DNA from: Thermovorax subterraneus
Lineage (GTDB): Bacteria; Bacillota; Thermosediminibacteria; Thermosediminibacterales; Thermosediminibacteraceae
Direction of reading: 5' to 3'
DNA length: 64,000 bases
Assembly (NCBI GenBank): GCA_021608145.1
Contig: JAKIHM010000012.1
Span: 1-64,000 of the forward strand
The notes beneath the pieces are model-generated. The model was not told the DNA's origin and ran no database searches. It saw only the letters and a list, made by a program, of their open reading frames with translations. Of this stretch, positions 16,762-24,497 are shown one piece after another (the stretch's first letter is position 1; the number at the start of each line of letters is the position of its first letter). The translations under genes and the position numbers were made by a program.

Positions 16762-18720
16762 TTAAAACTGCTGCAGTTCATCCGCCAGCGCTGCAATCTC
16801 CTCAATGGCCCTTGAAAGTTCTCTCACGCCTTCTGCCTGCTGCTTGCCTGCCGCAGCCGCTTCCTGGGCGGCTCTTGACGCTTCTTCTGCAGCAGACGCG
16901 ATCTGGTCAACACCTTTTCTTGCCTCCTCAATAGCGAGCACACTCTGCCTGGCTTCTTCAGCAATTTCTTCCGTTCCTTTTACTATAGCCTTCATGTCTT
17001 TATCTATCTGTTCCAAATCCTTTGAAGTCTTTTTTGCTTTTTCTACTTCCTGAATTGTAGACTCACTTATTGCTTCTGTATCCATGAGCACAATTTTTAT
17101 CTGTTCCTGTATAGACCTTACAAGCTCTTTTATCTGCTCGGCATTGCTTGCACTATCCTGGGCCAAATTCCTGATGTCCGATGCGACAACCGCAAAACCT
17201 TTACCATATTCTCCTGCTCTTGCTGCCTCTATAGCTCCACTTACAGCAAGCATATTTGTCTGAATACCAACTGTAACGATAGTATCCACAATCTTGTCGA
17301 TTTCTCTGGCCCTGGATTCTAACGTTTTTATCTTTTCAATATTTTGTCTGTTTGTATTCATGGCTTCTAAAATTCCGGATATCAATTGGTCTACATTCGC
17401 TTTATTGCGCTCCAACAATTCTGCAAGTTCTTTAACCTTCTTTAACGAAGACTGCGCCTCTTCGCTGATCGTCTTCATCCCTTTCTCTATCTGTGCCGCA
17501 GCTCCGGAAGATTCTTCGGCCGCCGCTGCTTGCTGTTCACTACCCTTGGCTATCTGAGAAAGTGCCGCCATGATCTGGTCTGCCGATTTGCTTGCTTCTT
17601 CAATGGCAGCTGAAAGTTCTTCTGCCGCAGCTGCAAGGCTCTCGGCCGATTTTTGAGTATCGGTAGAAGATCTCAACTCCTCTGCCATTTCAGCAAGTTC
17701 ACTAGCAGCCTGGCTTATGTCAGAAAGGGCTTTTGTTTGCTGGTCTATCGCCTGAAGGGCTTCCTGCGTTGCTTTAGCCTGCTCTTCAGCCCCGCTTGCG
17801 ACTATTTCAGCTCCCTTTTGGAATTCCTGCACAGCCTGCAAAGACTCGCGGCTTAGATCATTTATTATGGCTGCAGCTTTTACTACTTCTTCCATTGCCC
17901 TGATAACAGAAATTAGATCTTCACTTATCACTTTCCCTCTTTCTACCTGAGAACGTGCTTTGGCTGCAGATTCATTAATGGCATCTACCACAACCTTTAC
18001 TTCTTGTTGAATGTTATTTACGACCTCTCTTATGTCATTAGCTGCCTTTTCAGAAGTTTCTGCCAGTACCCGTACCTCATCGGCCACCACAGCAAATCCC
18101 TTGCCGTGCTCTCCAGCCCGTGCTGCTTCGATTGCAGCATTTAAAGCAAGCAAATTGGTCTGATCGGCTATCCTGACAACTGCTTTAATGATATTGCCTA
18201 TGCTTTCCGCCTGCTTTTCTAACTGAGCTACAAGCCTTGCTGATTCCTCATTTTTAGCAGATGCCTTGTTAACACCTTCTACAAGTTTTTCTATGTCTTC
18301 AGCCGTTTTTTCAACAAGCGCCTGAATGGCTTTCCCTCGCTCCAGCGCCAGCCGGGCATTTTCTGCAGCCCTCTCTGCTCCTCTTGTTATCTGCTCAATT
18401 GCCGCCAGTGATTCCTGGGTTGCTTTGCTCGCTTCTTCTGCCCCGCTGGCAATCTGTTCCATAGAAGACCTTAGTTCTTCTACTGCTCCTGAAGCTTCCT
18501 CCACTCCTGATGACAGTTCTTCCGTTGCAGCTGCAATCCTTTCTGCTGCCTGCTGCCTCTTTGCAAAGGTACGCGCCTTTTTTCTTTGCATTTCAAGCTG
18601 TTTTTTATCCACGTTGTACAAAGCTGACTCTATTTGGTTTGAGCCGGCTTTATCGTTCTTTGCTGTATCTGTAGGCTCTCCACCTAACGGCGCAAGTGAT
18701 TTAAAATTTTTCTCCGGCAT
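16762..18720 (-). CDS. Soluble chemoreceptor-like protein with two MCP signalling tips
   Basis: 652-residue, almost wholly coiled-coil protein with no membrane segment and no recognisable sensor domain. It contains two methyl-accepting signalling hairpins. The first tip lies near residues 190-225 ([20 protein letters not shown]) and the second, diverged tip near 488-520 ([20 protein letters not shown]). Repeated E/A/S-rich heptads ([30 protein letters not shown]) flank both and hold candidate methylation sites. The start at ATG 18720 follows GGAGGTGGATGGGAAT; an earlier GTG overlaps that ribosome site. It is the first chemotaxis gene of the operon. The input is presumably intracellular. Confidence 0.88.
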   Translation of the reverse strand: MPEKNFKSLAPLGGEPTDTAKNDKAGSNQIESALYNVDKKQLEMQRKKARTFAKRQQAAERIAAATEELSSGVEEASGAVEELRSSMEQIASGAEEASKATQESLAAIEQITRGAERAAENARLALERGKAIQALVEKTAEDIEKLVEGVNKASAKNEESARLVAQLEKQAESIGNIIKAVVRIADQTNLLALNAAIEAARAGEHGKGFAVVADEVRVLAETSEKAANDIREVVNNIQQEVKVVVDAINESAAKARSQVERGKVISEDLISVIRAMEEVVKAAAIINDLSRESLQAVQEFQKGAEIVASGAEEQAKATQEALQAIDQQTKALSDISQAASELAEMAEELRSSTDTQKSAESLAAAAEELSAAIEEASKSADQIMAALSQIAKGSEQQAAAAEESSGAAAQIEKGMKTISEEAQSSLKKVKELAELLERNKANVDQLISGILEAMNTNRQNIEKIKTLESRAREIDKIVDTIVTVGIQTNMLAVSGAIEAARAGEYGKGFAVVASDIRNLAQDSASNAEQIKELVRSIQEQIKIVLMDTEAISESTIQEVEKAKKTSKDLEQIDKDMKAIVKGTEEIAEEARQSVLAIEEARKGVDQIASAAEEASRAAQEAAAAGKQQAEGVRELSRAIEEIAALADELQQF

Positions 18721-18776
18721 ATTCCCATCCACCTCCGGTTATTGTTGTTCACTTAGAATTGTATTCGTTTGTAAAA

Positions 18777-19343
18777 TCATTTGACGTCGATGCGCAGTAG
18801 TTCGACACTCTGTAGGAAGCATTTCAGTAACTCCGGATCAAATTGACCCTTTGAATCTTTTAATATATCAATGGCCTGGTGTACTGGCAGCGGGTCGCGA
18901 TAAGGCCTTTTGCTTGTGAGCGCATCGAACGTATCAGCTATAGCTATAATCCTCCCAAAGAGCGGTATCTGATCACCTATTAATCCTTTCATGTAACCCA
19001 TACCATCGTATCTTTCATGATGATAGTAGACTCCATCAACTATTGCCTTTGAAAAGCCAAGGCTTGCCAGCAAATTCCTGCCTATAACTACGTGCTGCTG
19101 TACTATTTGCTTTTCCCAGCGGGTGTATTTTCTCGTCGTTTTTAAAAGTCTATCTGGAAGTCCTATTTTGCCGCAGTCATGAAGTAAAGCTGCCACATAA
19201 AGCTCTTTAACTTCTTCGGGACGTAAGCCCAACGCACTTCCTATCGCTGCAGTGTATTTTGCCACATTTTTGCAATGAATTGCTGTTACCCCGTCCCTTG
19301 CTAATAATACGTAAAACAAAGCAAGAGTGAGATTCCATAACAC
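18777..19343 (-). CDS. HD-GYP domain protein (probable c-di-GMP phosphodiesterase)
   Basis: 188 residues made almost entirely of an HD-GYP domain: HDCGKIGLPDRLL metal-binding motif, HHERYDGMGY in the position of the GYP signature (here GYM, so the proline is replaced), then ADTFDALTSKRPYR. HD-GYP enzymes hydrolyse cyclic di-GMP; loss of the proline leaves activity uncertain. The GTG start (19343) follows AAGGGAAAGATGAA. No sensor domain is attached. It lies 56 bases before the MCP gene on the same strand and may be co-transcribed with the chemotaxis genes. Confidence 0.82.
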   Translation of the reverse strand: MLWNLTLALFYVLLARDGVTAIHCKNVAKYTAAIGSALGLRPEEVKELYVAALLHDCGKIGLPDRLLKTTRKYTRWEKQIVQQHVVIGRNLLASLGFSKAIVDGVYYHHERYDGMGYMKGLIGDQIPLFGRIIAIADTFDALTSKRPYRDPLPVHQAIDILKDSKGQFDPELLKCFLQSVELLRIDVK

Positions 19344-19474
19344 ACTTCATCTTTCCCTTGTGATGTCCGTTTTCTTTGGTTTTTGTAAATTGTACGTGTC
19401 ACTTACCTAAAATCACCTCTCATAACTGATGTTTTATATTTTGATATATTTCGACACAAATTGTCAGAATCCTT

Positions 19475-19550
<76 letters not shown>

Positions 19551-19581
19551 TATTATTTTTATTTTTCAAAAGCATATTTTA

Positions 19582-19610
19582 ATCAAAAAAAATAGAGGGG
19601 CACTCCCCTC
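19582..19610 (-). terminator. Terminator of the stressosome operon
   Basis: On the minus strand, GAGGGG-AGTG-CCCCTC is followed by TATTTTTTTTG, 21 bases after the stop of the CBS-PAS-HD gene. Confidence 0.85.
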
Positions 19611-19631
19611 ATTACTAAATGACTCAATAGC

Positions 19632-20948
19632 TCACAGCTTTCTGCTGGCAAAGAATCCTGTATAAATATCCATCTCAATCTCCTGGTTGTAAGTGGGAAA
19701 ACTACTTTCTTCCTTCACGTAAACTTTTGTCCCACTTATCTTCATTTCCACTTTTGAGCCCCTGCGAGTAATTCCAGCTGAAAAGCCATCGATCAATCTG
19801 AAAAACCTGTACATTGGCAAAAGATACTGCGGAAAGTCTGACGGCAGCTCGTTCTCCTCATGGTGGTGATACTTTATCAAATAATACACTTTATCGTCTA
19901 TGTTATATAACGCCCTGCTCAGATCAGCTCCCCGAAACGCATGAAGGTGACCCTTTTCAAATGCCTCTTTCGGATTTACTATATCCCCTATTTTTAAATC
20001 CGGCTGCACCTTTCCGATATCATGCAGAATGGTGGCCTGCACAAGTACATTCTTTTCCATCCCCGGCAATTCCATCAGCCCTTGCCTAAAGGCATCCGCG
20101 ATTAGTTTGAGCATGTTTATGACGTGCCTGAAACACCCGTTGTTGATCACGCCGGTTATTTTTATCATACCTGTATTTTCGTCGTACTCGTCCATATACT
20201 CCACTATAGATTTTAGCCGTGCCTCGATGCGCTGGTCCGGAAGCATTATCGAAAATGCCGTTTCCACTTCACTTTGACTACTTCTAAGCTTTTCCATCAT
20301 GGTGTACTCCGCCGTTATATCGGCAAAAGTAACCAGAAAATAATTTGCTTCCCGTAAAATATTCGAACATATCCTGTAGTAGGTTCCCGCTTTGGTTGTG
20401 AGTATCTTTCTCGGATTATCCTTAATTATCGCCTTCATTTCTTCAACGCCTATTGAATTTTCCGATATTATCTCCATTGCTAGCTTATTAGCCTGTATGA
20501 CTTCGCCAACTTCCGATACCAGCGCAATCCCAAAGGGAAGGAGGTTTATCACTGCCTCTATTAAGCGCTCTATATCTATCCTTTTTTTCCTTTCCTCACC
20601 GTGCGACCTTATAAGTTCGCCTATTACCTCATCCAGCGAAAGTCTGCCTGCTATTCTTCCCTCTTTACCAGTAAATAGCGGCAATCTTCCGTATTTATTT
20701 ATCCTTTCAACAATGCCCTCTATGTCCATGGGCGATTCCAGCTTATCCTCGTCTTTTATCAAAACGGCAATGTCCTTGGCTTTAAATTTTGCACCTTCAT
20801 CTCCCATGAGAAGCCATTTTATTATCGTTTTGCCATCAATGTACCCATAAACACCTTCTTCCTTCTCTACAATTACCAGGGCTCCTTCACTTTCAAGCAG
20901 TGCTTTCGCAACTTCTCTCAAATCCGCATCTGGCGGAACTACAGGCAA
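19632..20948 (-). CDS. CBS-PAS-HD signalling protein with an in-frame TGA near its start
   Basis: 438 residues from a TTG. The N-terminal 115 residues resemble a CBS pair (VVPPDADLREVAKALLESEG...). A PAS-like domain spans about 130-215 (LLPFGIALVSEVGEVIQANK). An HD hydrolase-like domain occupies about 265-400 with VLVQATILHDIGKVQPD and IKYHHHEE; it lacks a GYP motif. The natural start is probably upstream at ATG 20978, which follows GGGAGGGTGCTTAA and encodes MEDILMDR. That frame hits TGA at 20952-20954 and then continues in frame into NLPVVPPDAD. Either the TTG is used, or the gene carries a nonsense change or sequence error. Last gene of the stressosome operon. Confidence 0.75.
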   Translation of the reverse strand: MPVVPPDADLREVAKALLESEGALVIVEKEEGVYGYIDGKTIIKWLLMGDEGAKFKAKDIAVLIKDEDKLESPMDIEGIVERINKYGRLPLFTGKEGRIAGRLSLDEVIGELIRSHGEERKKRIDIERLIEAVINLLPFGIALVSEVGEVIQANKLAMEIISENSIGVEEMKAIIKDNPRKILTTKAGTYYRICSNILREANYFLVTFADITAEYTMMEKLRSSQSEVETAFSIMLPDQRIEARLKSIVEYMDEYDENTGMIKITGVINNGCFRHVINMLKLIADAFRQGLMELPGMEKNVLVQATILHDIGKVQPDLKIGDIVNPKEAFEKGHLHAFRGADLSRALYNIDDKVYYLIKYHHHEENELPSDFPQYLLPMYRFFRLIDGFSAGITRRGSKVEMKISGTKVYVKEESSFPTYNQEIEMDIYTGFFASRKL

Positions 20949-20991
20949 ATTTCATCGGTCCATTAGTATATCTTCCATTTAAGCACCCTCC

Positions 20992-21795
20992 CTAACATTT
21001 GTTGTCCAGGGAACCGTAGAAAACAAGCTTGTTTTTTCCTTTCGCCTTAGCTGCATACATTGCTGCATCTGCAAATTCTACAATCTCCTCCATACTTAAC
21101 GGGCGGTCATCCGGATACACCGCTGCACCTATGCTGGCGGTAATTTTAATCCTGGCTTCTGTATAAACCCCCTCCTCTATTCGTTTCCTTACCCTTTCGA
21201 GGGGCTTTTTAGCCTCGCTACTTTCCGTTTCCGGCAGCAATATGAGGAATTCCTCGCCTCCATACCTCATAACCACGTCCTTATCCCTGAGTCACGTCTT
21301 TATAACAGTGCTCACTTCCTTCAATAGTTCGTCTCCGATCACATGGCCGTATCTATCATTAATATCTTTGAAATTGTCTATATCAAGCATGGCCACTGTA
21401 AGAGGTGTTTTTGTCATACTTGCATTCGACCAGAGTTTCGAGAGAATTCTATCAATTGCTAGCCTATTGTAAAGACCTGTCAGGGGATCTCTTTCGACAC
21501 TCTCCTTTAGAGTGAGGAGCAAGGCATCCGTTGCTATGAGTATTTGGGCTAGAAATTCTGTGGCTCTCTCAATGTAGATCCACTGGACCATATCGTTATC
21601 CTGCTTTATATTAAGAACGTCTTTTAGAACTTGATTATGAATGTCCAGAATATTTGCTGCTTGGGCTGAAGACTCGTCCAGCAATTTTATAAGGCGCTGG
21701 TATGCCTCAAACAGTACCTCATCTTGCCCACCTTTTAGAAGGTATTCTGAAAGGTAATTCTTGTACTCCATCACAAAGCTCTTAAGATTTTTCAC
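20992..21795 (-). pseudogene. Diguanylate cyclase (GGDEF) interrupted by an in-frame TGA
   Basis: One reading frame runs over the whole interval except for a TGA at 21292-21294. The N-terminal piece (167 residues) has a helical domain of about 105 residues reminiscent of the RsbT-binding N-domain of RsbU, then the start of a GGDEF domain (RDPLTGLYNR, MLDIDNFKDINDRYGH). After the TGA the frame continues LRDKDVVMRYGGEEF, including the GGEEF active-site motif, to the end (ADAAMYAAKAKGKN). With one sense codon in place of TGA it would be a normal 267-residue cyclase. As written it would be truncated before the active site. It follows the phosphatase gene with a 4-base overlap. Confidence 0.85.
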
Positions 21796-22763
21796 TGCCC
21801 TATTCCCCCTCTTGCTACAAGTGCGGTAGCATCATCTTCTTTTATACTGAACTCCGTCACTATCTTTAAAGCAGCGTCTCTAGCACTTAATGTTCTGATC
21901 CATACTATGTCTGGCGTCGGAATAAACTGATTCTTTATTCCATCGGTACAGACCACTAATGTAGAATAAAGCAGCGACACGGGTTCTTTAAATATTTTCG
22001 GGCTGGCCTGCACTCTCCCAATGACACCGCCTACTCCCATGATTCTCCTTGCAGACCCAGCATCGACGAGCCAGGCCTTTATATTGCCCACGTTTATGTA
22101 TTCTATCATGGATTCAGAAACCAGAGCAACAAAAGCAGCACAACCGCGAGTATCTCGTAAAAGCCTCTGAAGATCCGCATATATCTTTTCTATTTTCTCC
22201 TCAGCTGAATTCTTAATGTAAAACTCTATAAGTTTCGCAACTTCGTGCGCCCTTCTGCCGTGGCCTAAGACATCCGCGACAAATAACATATATTTCTCGC
22301 CCATCTTCTTCCATAAGCACACATCTCCGCTCTCTTCCTCCAGATAATGCGGCTTTGATGCCGTTCCGACTTGAAAAATAAAATTCTTCCCATTTTGCTT
22401 TGAAGGCTTGAAGGTAGCCTTTACTCTTGTACCTCCGCCGGGTTTTCGCTCGATTTCAAGTTCATTGCTGCTTTTTTTTACCACTTCAAGGCCTATACCA
22501 AGCCCACCGGATAGCTTATCTTCGCTGCTATCTCCCGTAACCCTTCCTATATCTTCGGCCACGATGCGAAGACCATCCTCCCTAAGTTCTACTTCTATAA
22601 AGCCCTTTTTGCCGTATTTCAAAATATTAGTGGCCAATTCTTTGGCCACGAGCAGTGTTGAGGGTATGTCCAGGTTAATTTTTTTCAAAAATTTCTTCAG
22701 GCGGTATTCGAGAATAAAAAGATCGGCTTCAACAGCAATATCGACCTTCAGCCTCTCTGTCAA
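21792..22763 (-). CDS. HATPase-PP2C fusion (RsbX/SpoIIE-type phosphatase) of the stressosome
   Basis: 323 residues. Residues 1-120 are an anti-sigma-kinase type ATPase domain (VAKELATNILKYG N box, AEDIGRV, GGLGIGLEVVKKSS). Residues about 130-320 are a small PP2C/SpoIIE-type phosphatase domain like RsbX (MLFVADVLGHGRRAHEVAK, VVCTDGIKNQF, EDDATALVAR). RsbX removes phosphate from RsbS and RsbR to reset the stressosome; the added ATPase domain suggests an RsbT- or RsbW-like partner interaction. The start overlaps the rsbT stop by 4 bases. Confidence 0.85.
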   Translation of the reverse strand: MTERLKVDIAVEADLFILEYRLKKFLKKINLDIPSTLLVAKELATNILKYGKKGFIEVELREDGLRIVAEDIGRVTGDSSEDKLSGGLGIGLEVVKKSSNELEIERKPGGGTRVKATFKPSKQNGKNFIFQVGTASKPHYLEEESGDVCLWKKMGEKYMLFVADVLGHGRRAHEVAKLIEFYIKNSAEEKIEKIYADLQRLLRDTRGCAAFVALVSESMIEYINVGNIKAWLVDAGSARRIMGVGGVIGRVQASPKIFKEPVSLLYSTLVVCTDGIKNQFIPTPDIVWIRTLSARDAALKIVTEFSIKEDDATALVARGGIGQ

Positions 22764-23194
22764 AACGCGCGCCTCCTTTTTTCCACGATAACGGCCGTTC
22801 CCTTTCCAACTTCAGACTCGATATGAAAACTGTCCATAAGCCTTCTGATCCCTGCAAGGCCCAGCCCCAGGCTTCTTTCTGAAGTCGTATATCCTCCGCT
22901 TACCGCAAGTTCCACATTTTCTATACCAGGTCCCCTGTCGCACGCCAAAATCTCTATAGTTGTCGCCTTCTCTGGACCTGCTTCTTTCTTTCTAATGTAA
23001 ATGTACCCTTCCTTTGCATACCTGTAAATATTTCTTGCCAGCTCCGAGACGGCCGTGGCTATTTTAGTGACATCCGCCAGAGAAAAATTCATTTTCTGTG
23101 CAAAATTTTTTGCCATCTGCCTGGACACCGCTATATCGCTTTCATCTTTTATCTTCAGCACTATATCGTAGTCCTGGGGATTTACTTCTATCAC
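22760..23194 (-). CDS. rsbT: RsbT-type serine/threonine switch kinase
   Basis: 144-residue GHKL-fold protein kinase: N box SELARNIYRYAKEGYI, G1 ACDRGPGI, G2 GLGLAGIRRLMD. In the stressosome RsbT phosphorylates RsbS and RsbR, is released, and activates an output protein through that protein's N-terminal domain. The expected output here is the diguanylate cyclase two genes downstream, not an RsbU phosphatase. It follows rsbS by about 40 bases. Confidence 0.92.
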   Translation of the reverse strand: MIEVNPQDYDIVLKIKDESDIAVSRQMAKNFAQKMNFSLADVTKIATAVSELARNIYRYAKEGYIYIRKKEAGPEKATTIEILACDRGPGIENVELAVSGGYTTSERSLGLGLAGIRRLMDSFHIESEVGKGTAVIVEKRRRAF

Positions 23195-23236
23195 CCGGTA
23201 TCACTCCCCCAACGCAAAGCATTGAAAAAGCGCCGT

Positions 23237-23596
23237 TTAATCCAGCTCATCCAGAATATCTATAGCATCCTCAAGGCTCCGGGCAGTGATTATATCTTTC
23301 AACCTGATTCCCATCTGGGCCAGCGTAAGCGCTACCTGCGGCTGAATCCCGCATAAAACAGTATGGCATCCCATAGCTTTAGCCATACCGGCCGTCTCCG
23401 ACAGGACAAAAGATATGTAGCTGTCGATTACATCTACCATACTGACATCGATTATTATACCCCGGACGTCATTCTCGTGTATCTCGTGGAGTATCTGCAT
23501 CTGCAGCCTCTCAACCGTATTATCATCAAGTTCGATCTGTATTGGGACAAGCAAGTAATCATAAAGCTTTATGGTCGGCACTACCTTACTCTTCAT
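23237..23596 (-). CDS. rsbS: RsbS-type STAS scaffold protein of the stressosome
   Basis: 119-residue single STAS domain. IDVSMVDVIDSYISFVL places a serine at residue 59, equal to the phosphorylated Ser59 of Bacillus subtilis RsbS. I chose the MKSKVVPTIKL start, preceded by AGAGGGGACGGCG, over an in-frame codon eight residues upstream. It overlaps the end of the RsbR gene by 11 bases. RsbS and RsbR build the icosahedral stressosome core that holds RsbT. Confidence 0.92.
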   Translation of the reverse strand: MKSKVVPTIKLYDYLLVPIQIELDDNTVERLQMQILHEIHENDVRGIIIDVSMVDVIDSYISFVLSETAGMAKAMGCHTVLCGIQPQVALTLAQMGIRLKDIITARSLEDAIDILDELD

Positions 23597-24233
23597 CGCC
23601 GTCCCCTCTTTTTCGGCCATGTTTTCTGTCGCTTTTTTCAGGTGCTATACCAATCGCATACTTGAGGGCGCTTTCCAGATCCCTCTTTATAATTACCATG
23701 TTAAAATCGACGCCCAGTTTTACAAGGGTATGAGCTATCTCCGGCTTTATTCCCGTCAGAATTACATCGCTGCCTAGCAGCTTTATCGCGTTAAACATTT
23801 CTATTAAAAATCCTCCGACAATGGTATCGATCATCGGCACTCCCGTCACATCCACGATAACTATCTTTGCCCTGGTGCTTGCTGTTTTTTCAAGAAGTTT
23901 TTCGGCCATGTTCTGGGCTCTGTGGCTGTCAAGGGTACCGATGAGAGGCACGAGGAGTATATCCTGCCAGATCCTTATTATGGGAGTCGCAAGTTCGGCG
24001 AGTATGTCCCCCAGTTCTCTTATGCGCGTCTCCTTTTCTTTTTTCGACTCATCCAATACTTCAACTACGACTTTTAAAATTTCTGCAAAGGGAAATCCTT
24101 CTATTTTTTCGTTCAAAAACTCAAATCCTTTCAACAAAGCACTTGAATCAACGACATTCATGAGACTTTTTAGCGGTTCTTTAATTTTTTCCTTCATGTC
24201 CGCGTTTCCGGAAGCATCCGCAAGATTAACCAA
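23586..24233 (-). CDS. rsbR: RsbR-type stressosome sensor/scaffold, 5' end out of frame
   Basis: The open part encodes an N-terminal helical region (about 85 residues) and a C-terminal STAS domain. Both phospho-threonine sites of RsbR are kept: VPMIDTIVGG (Thr171-like) and ILTGIKPEIA (Thr205-like). The likely true start is GTG 24322 (KEAIIYNLEALLEGLARQDGIKK), which is in another frame. The two join at a run of eight A (minus strand, 24249-24256); nine A would give a continuous protein of about 245 residues. This may be a slippage mutation, a sequencing error or transcriptional slippage. First gene of the stressosome operon. Confidence 0.8.
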   Translation of the reverse strand: MVNLADASGNADMKEKIKEPLKSLMNVVDSSALLKGFEFLNEKIEGFPFAEILKVVVEVLDESKKEKETRIRELGDILAELATPIIRIWQDILLVPLIGTLDSHRAQNMAEKLLEKTASTRAKIVIVDVTGVPMIDTIVGGFLIEMFNAIKLLGSDVILTGIKPEIAHTLVKLGVDFNMVIIKRDLESALKYAIGIAPEKSDRKHGRKRGDGDEE

Positions 24234-24383
24234 AAAATCCTCCCATTCTTTTTTTTAATCCCATCCTGTCTTGCCAGTCCTTCTAAAAGCGCTTCTAAAT
24301 TATAAATTATGGCCTCTTTCACGATAATACCACCCCTATCTTACAATATAAACTCTATAAAAGTAATGTTAGTCCCACAAACT

Positions 24384-24389
24384 ATTATA
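24384..24389 (-). promoter_or_regulatory. Possible -10 box of the stressosome operon
   Basis: A consensus TATAAT (minus strand) lies about 60 bases before the GTG at 24322. No well-spaced -35 box is visible. The interval 24323-24462 holds no other feature. Confidence 0.3.
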
Positions 24390-24462
24390 ATACATAAATT
24401 AATGCGCAAGAGCAATAAAGTGCTTTTAAATTCTCTTTACCCGATAGCTCTAGAAAATAGGA

Positions 24463-24495
24463 CAAAAAAATATCCGGACCGATAAGCCCGGGTAT
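24463..24495 (-). terminator. Probable terminator of uvrA
   Basis: On the minus strand, ATACCCGG and CCGGATAT pair across a 10-base loop with one mismatch, and TTTTTTT follows. It begins two bases after the uvrA stop. Confidence 0.6.
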
Positions 24496-24497
24496 TT

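Noticed and set aside
21292-21360. Selenocysteine at the TGA of the diguanylate cyclase
   Set aside because: No hairpin at SECIS distance, the GGDEF fold has no redox residue here, and the GAGGAATTCCTC palindrome lies too far downstream and is short.
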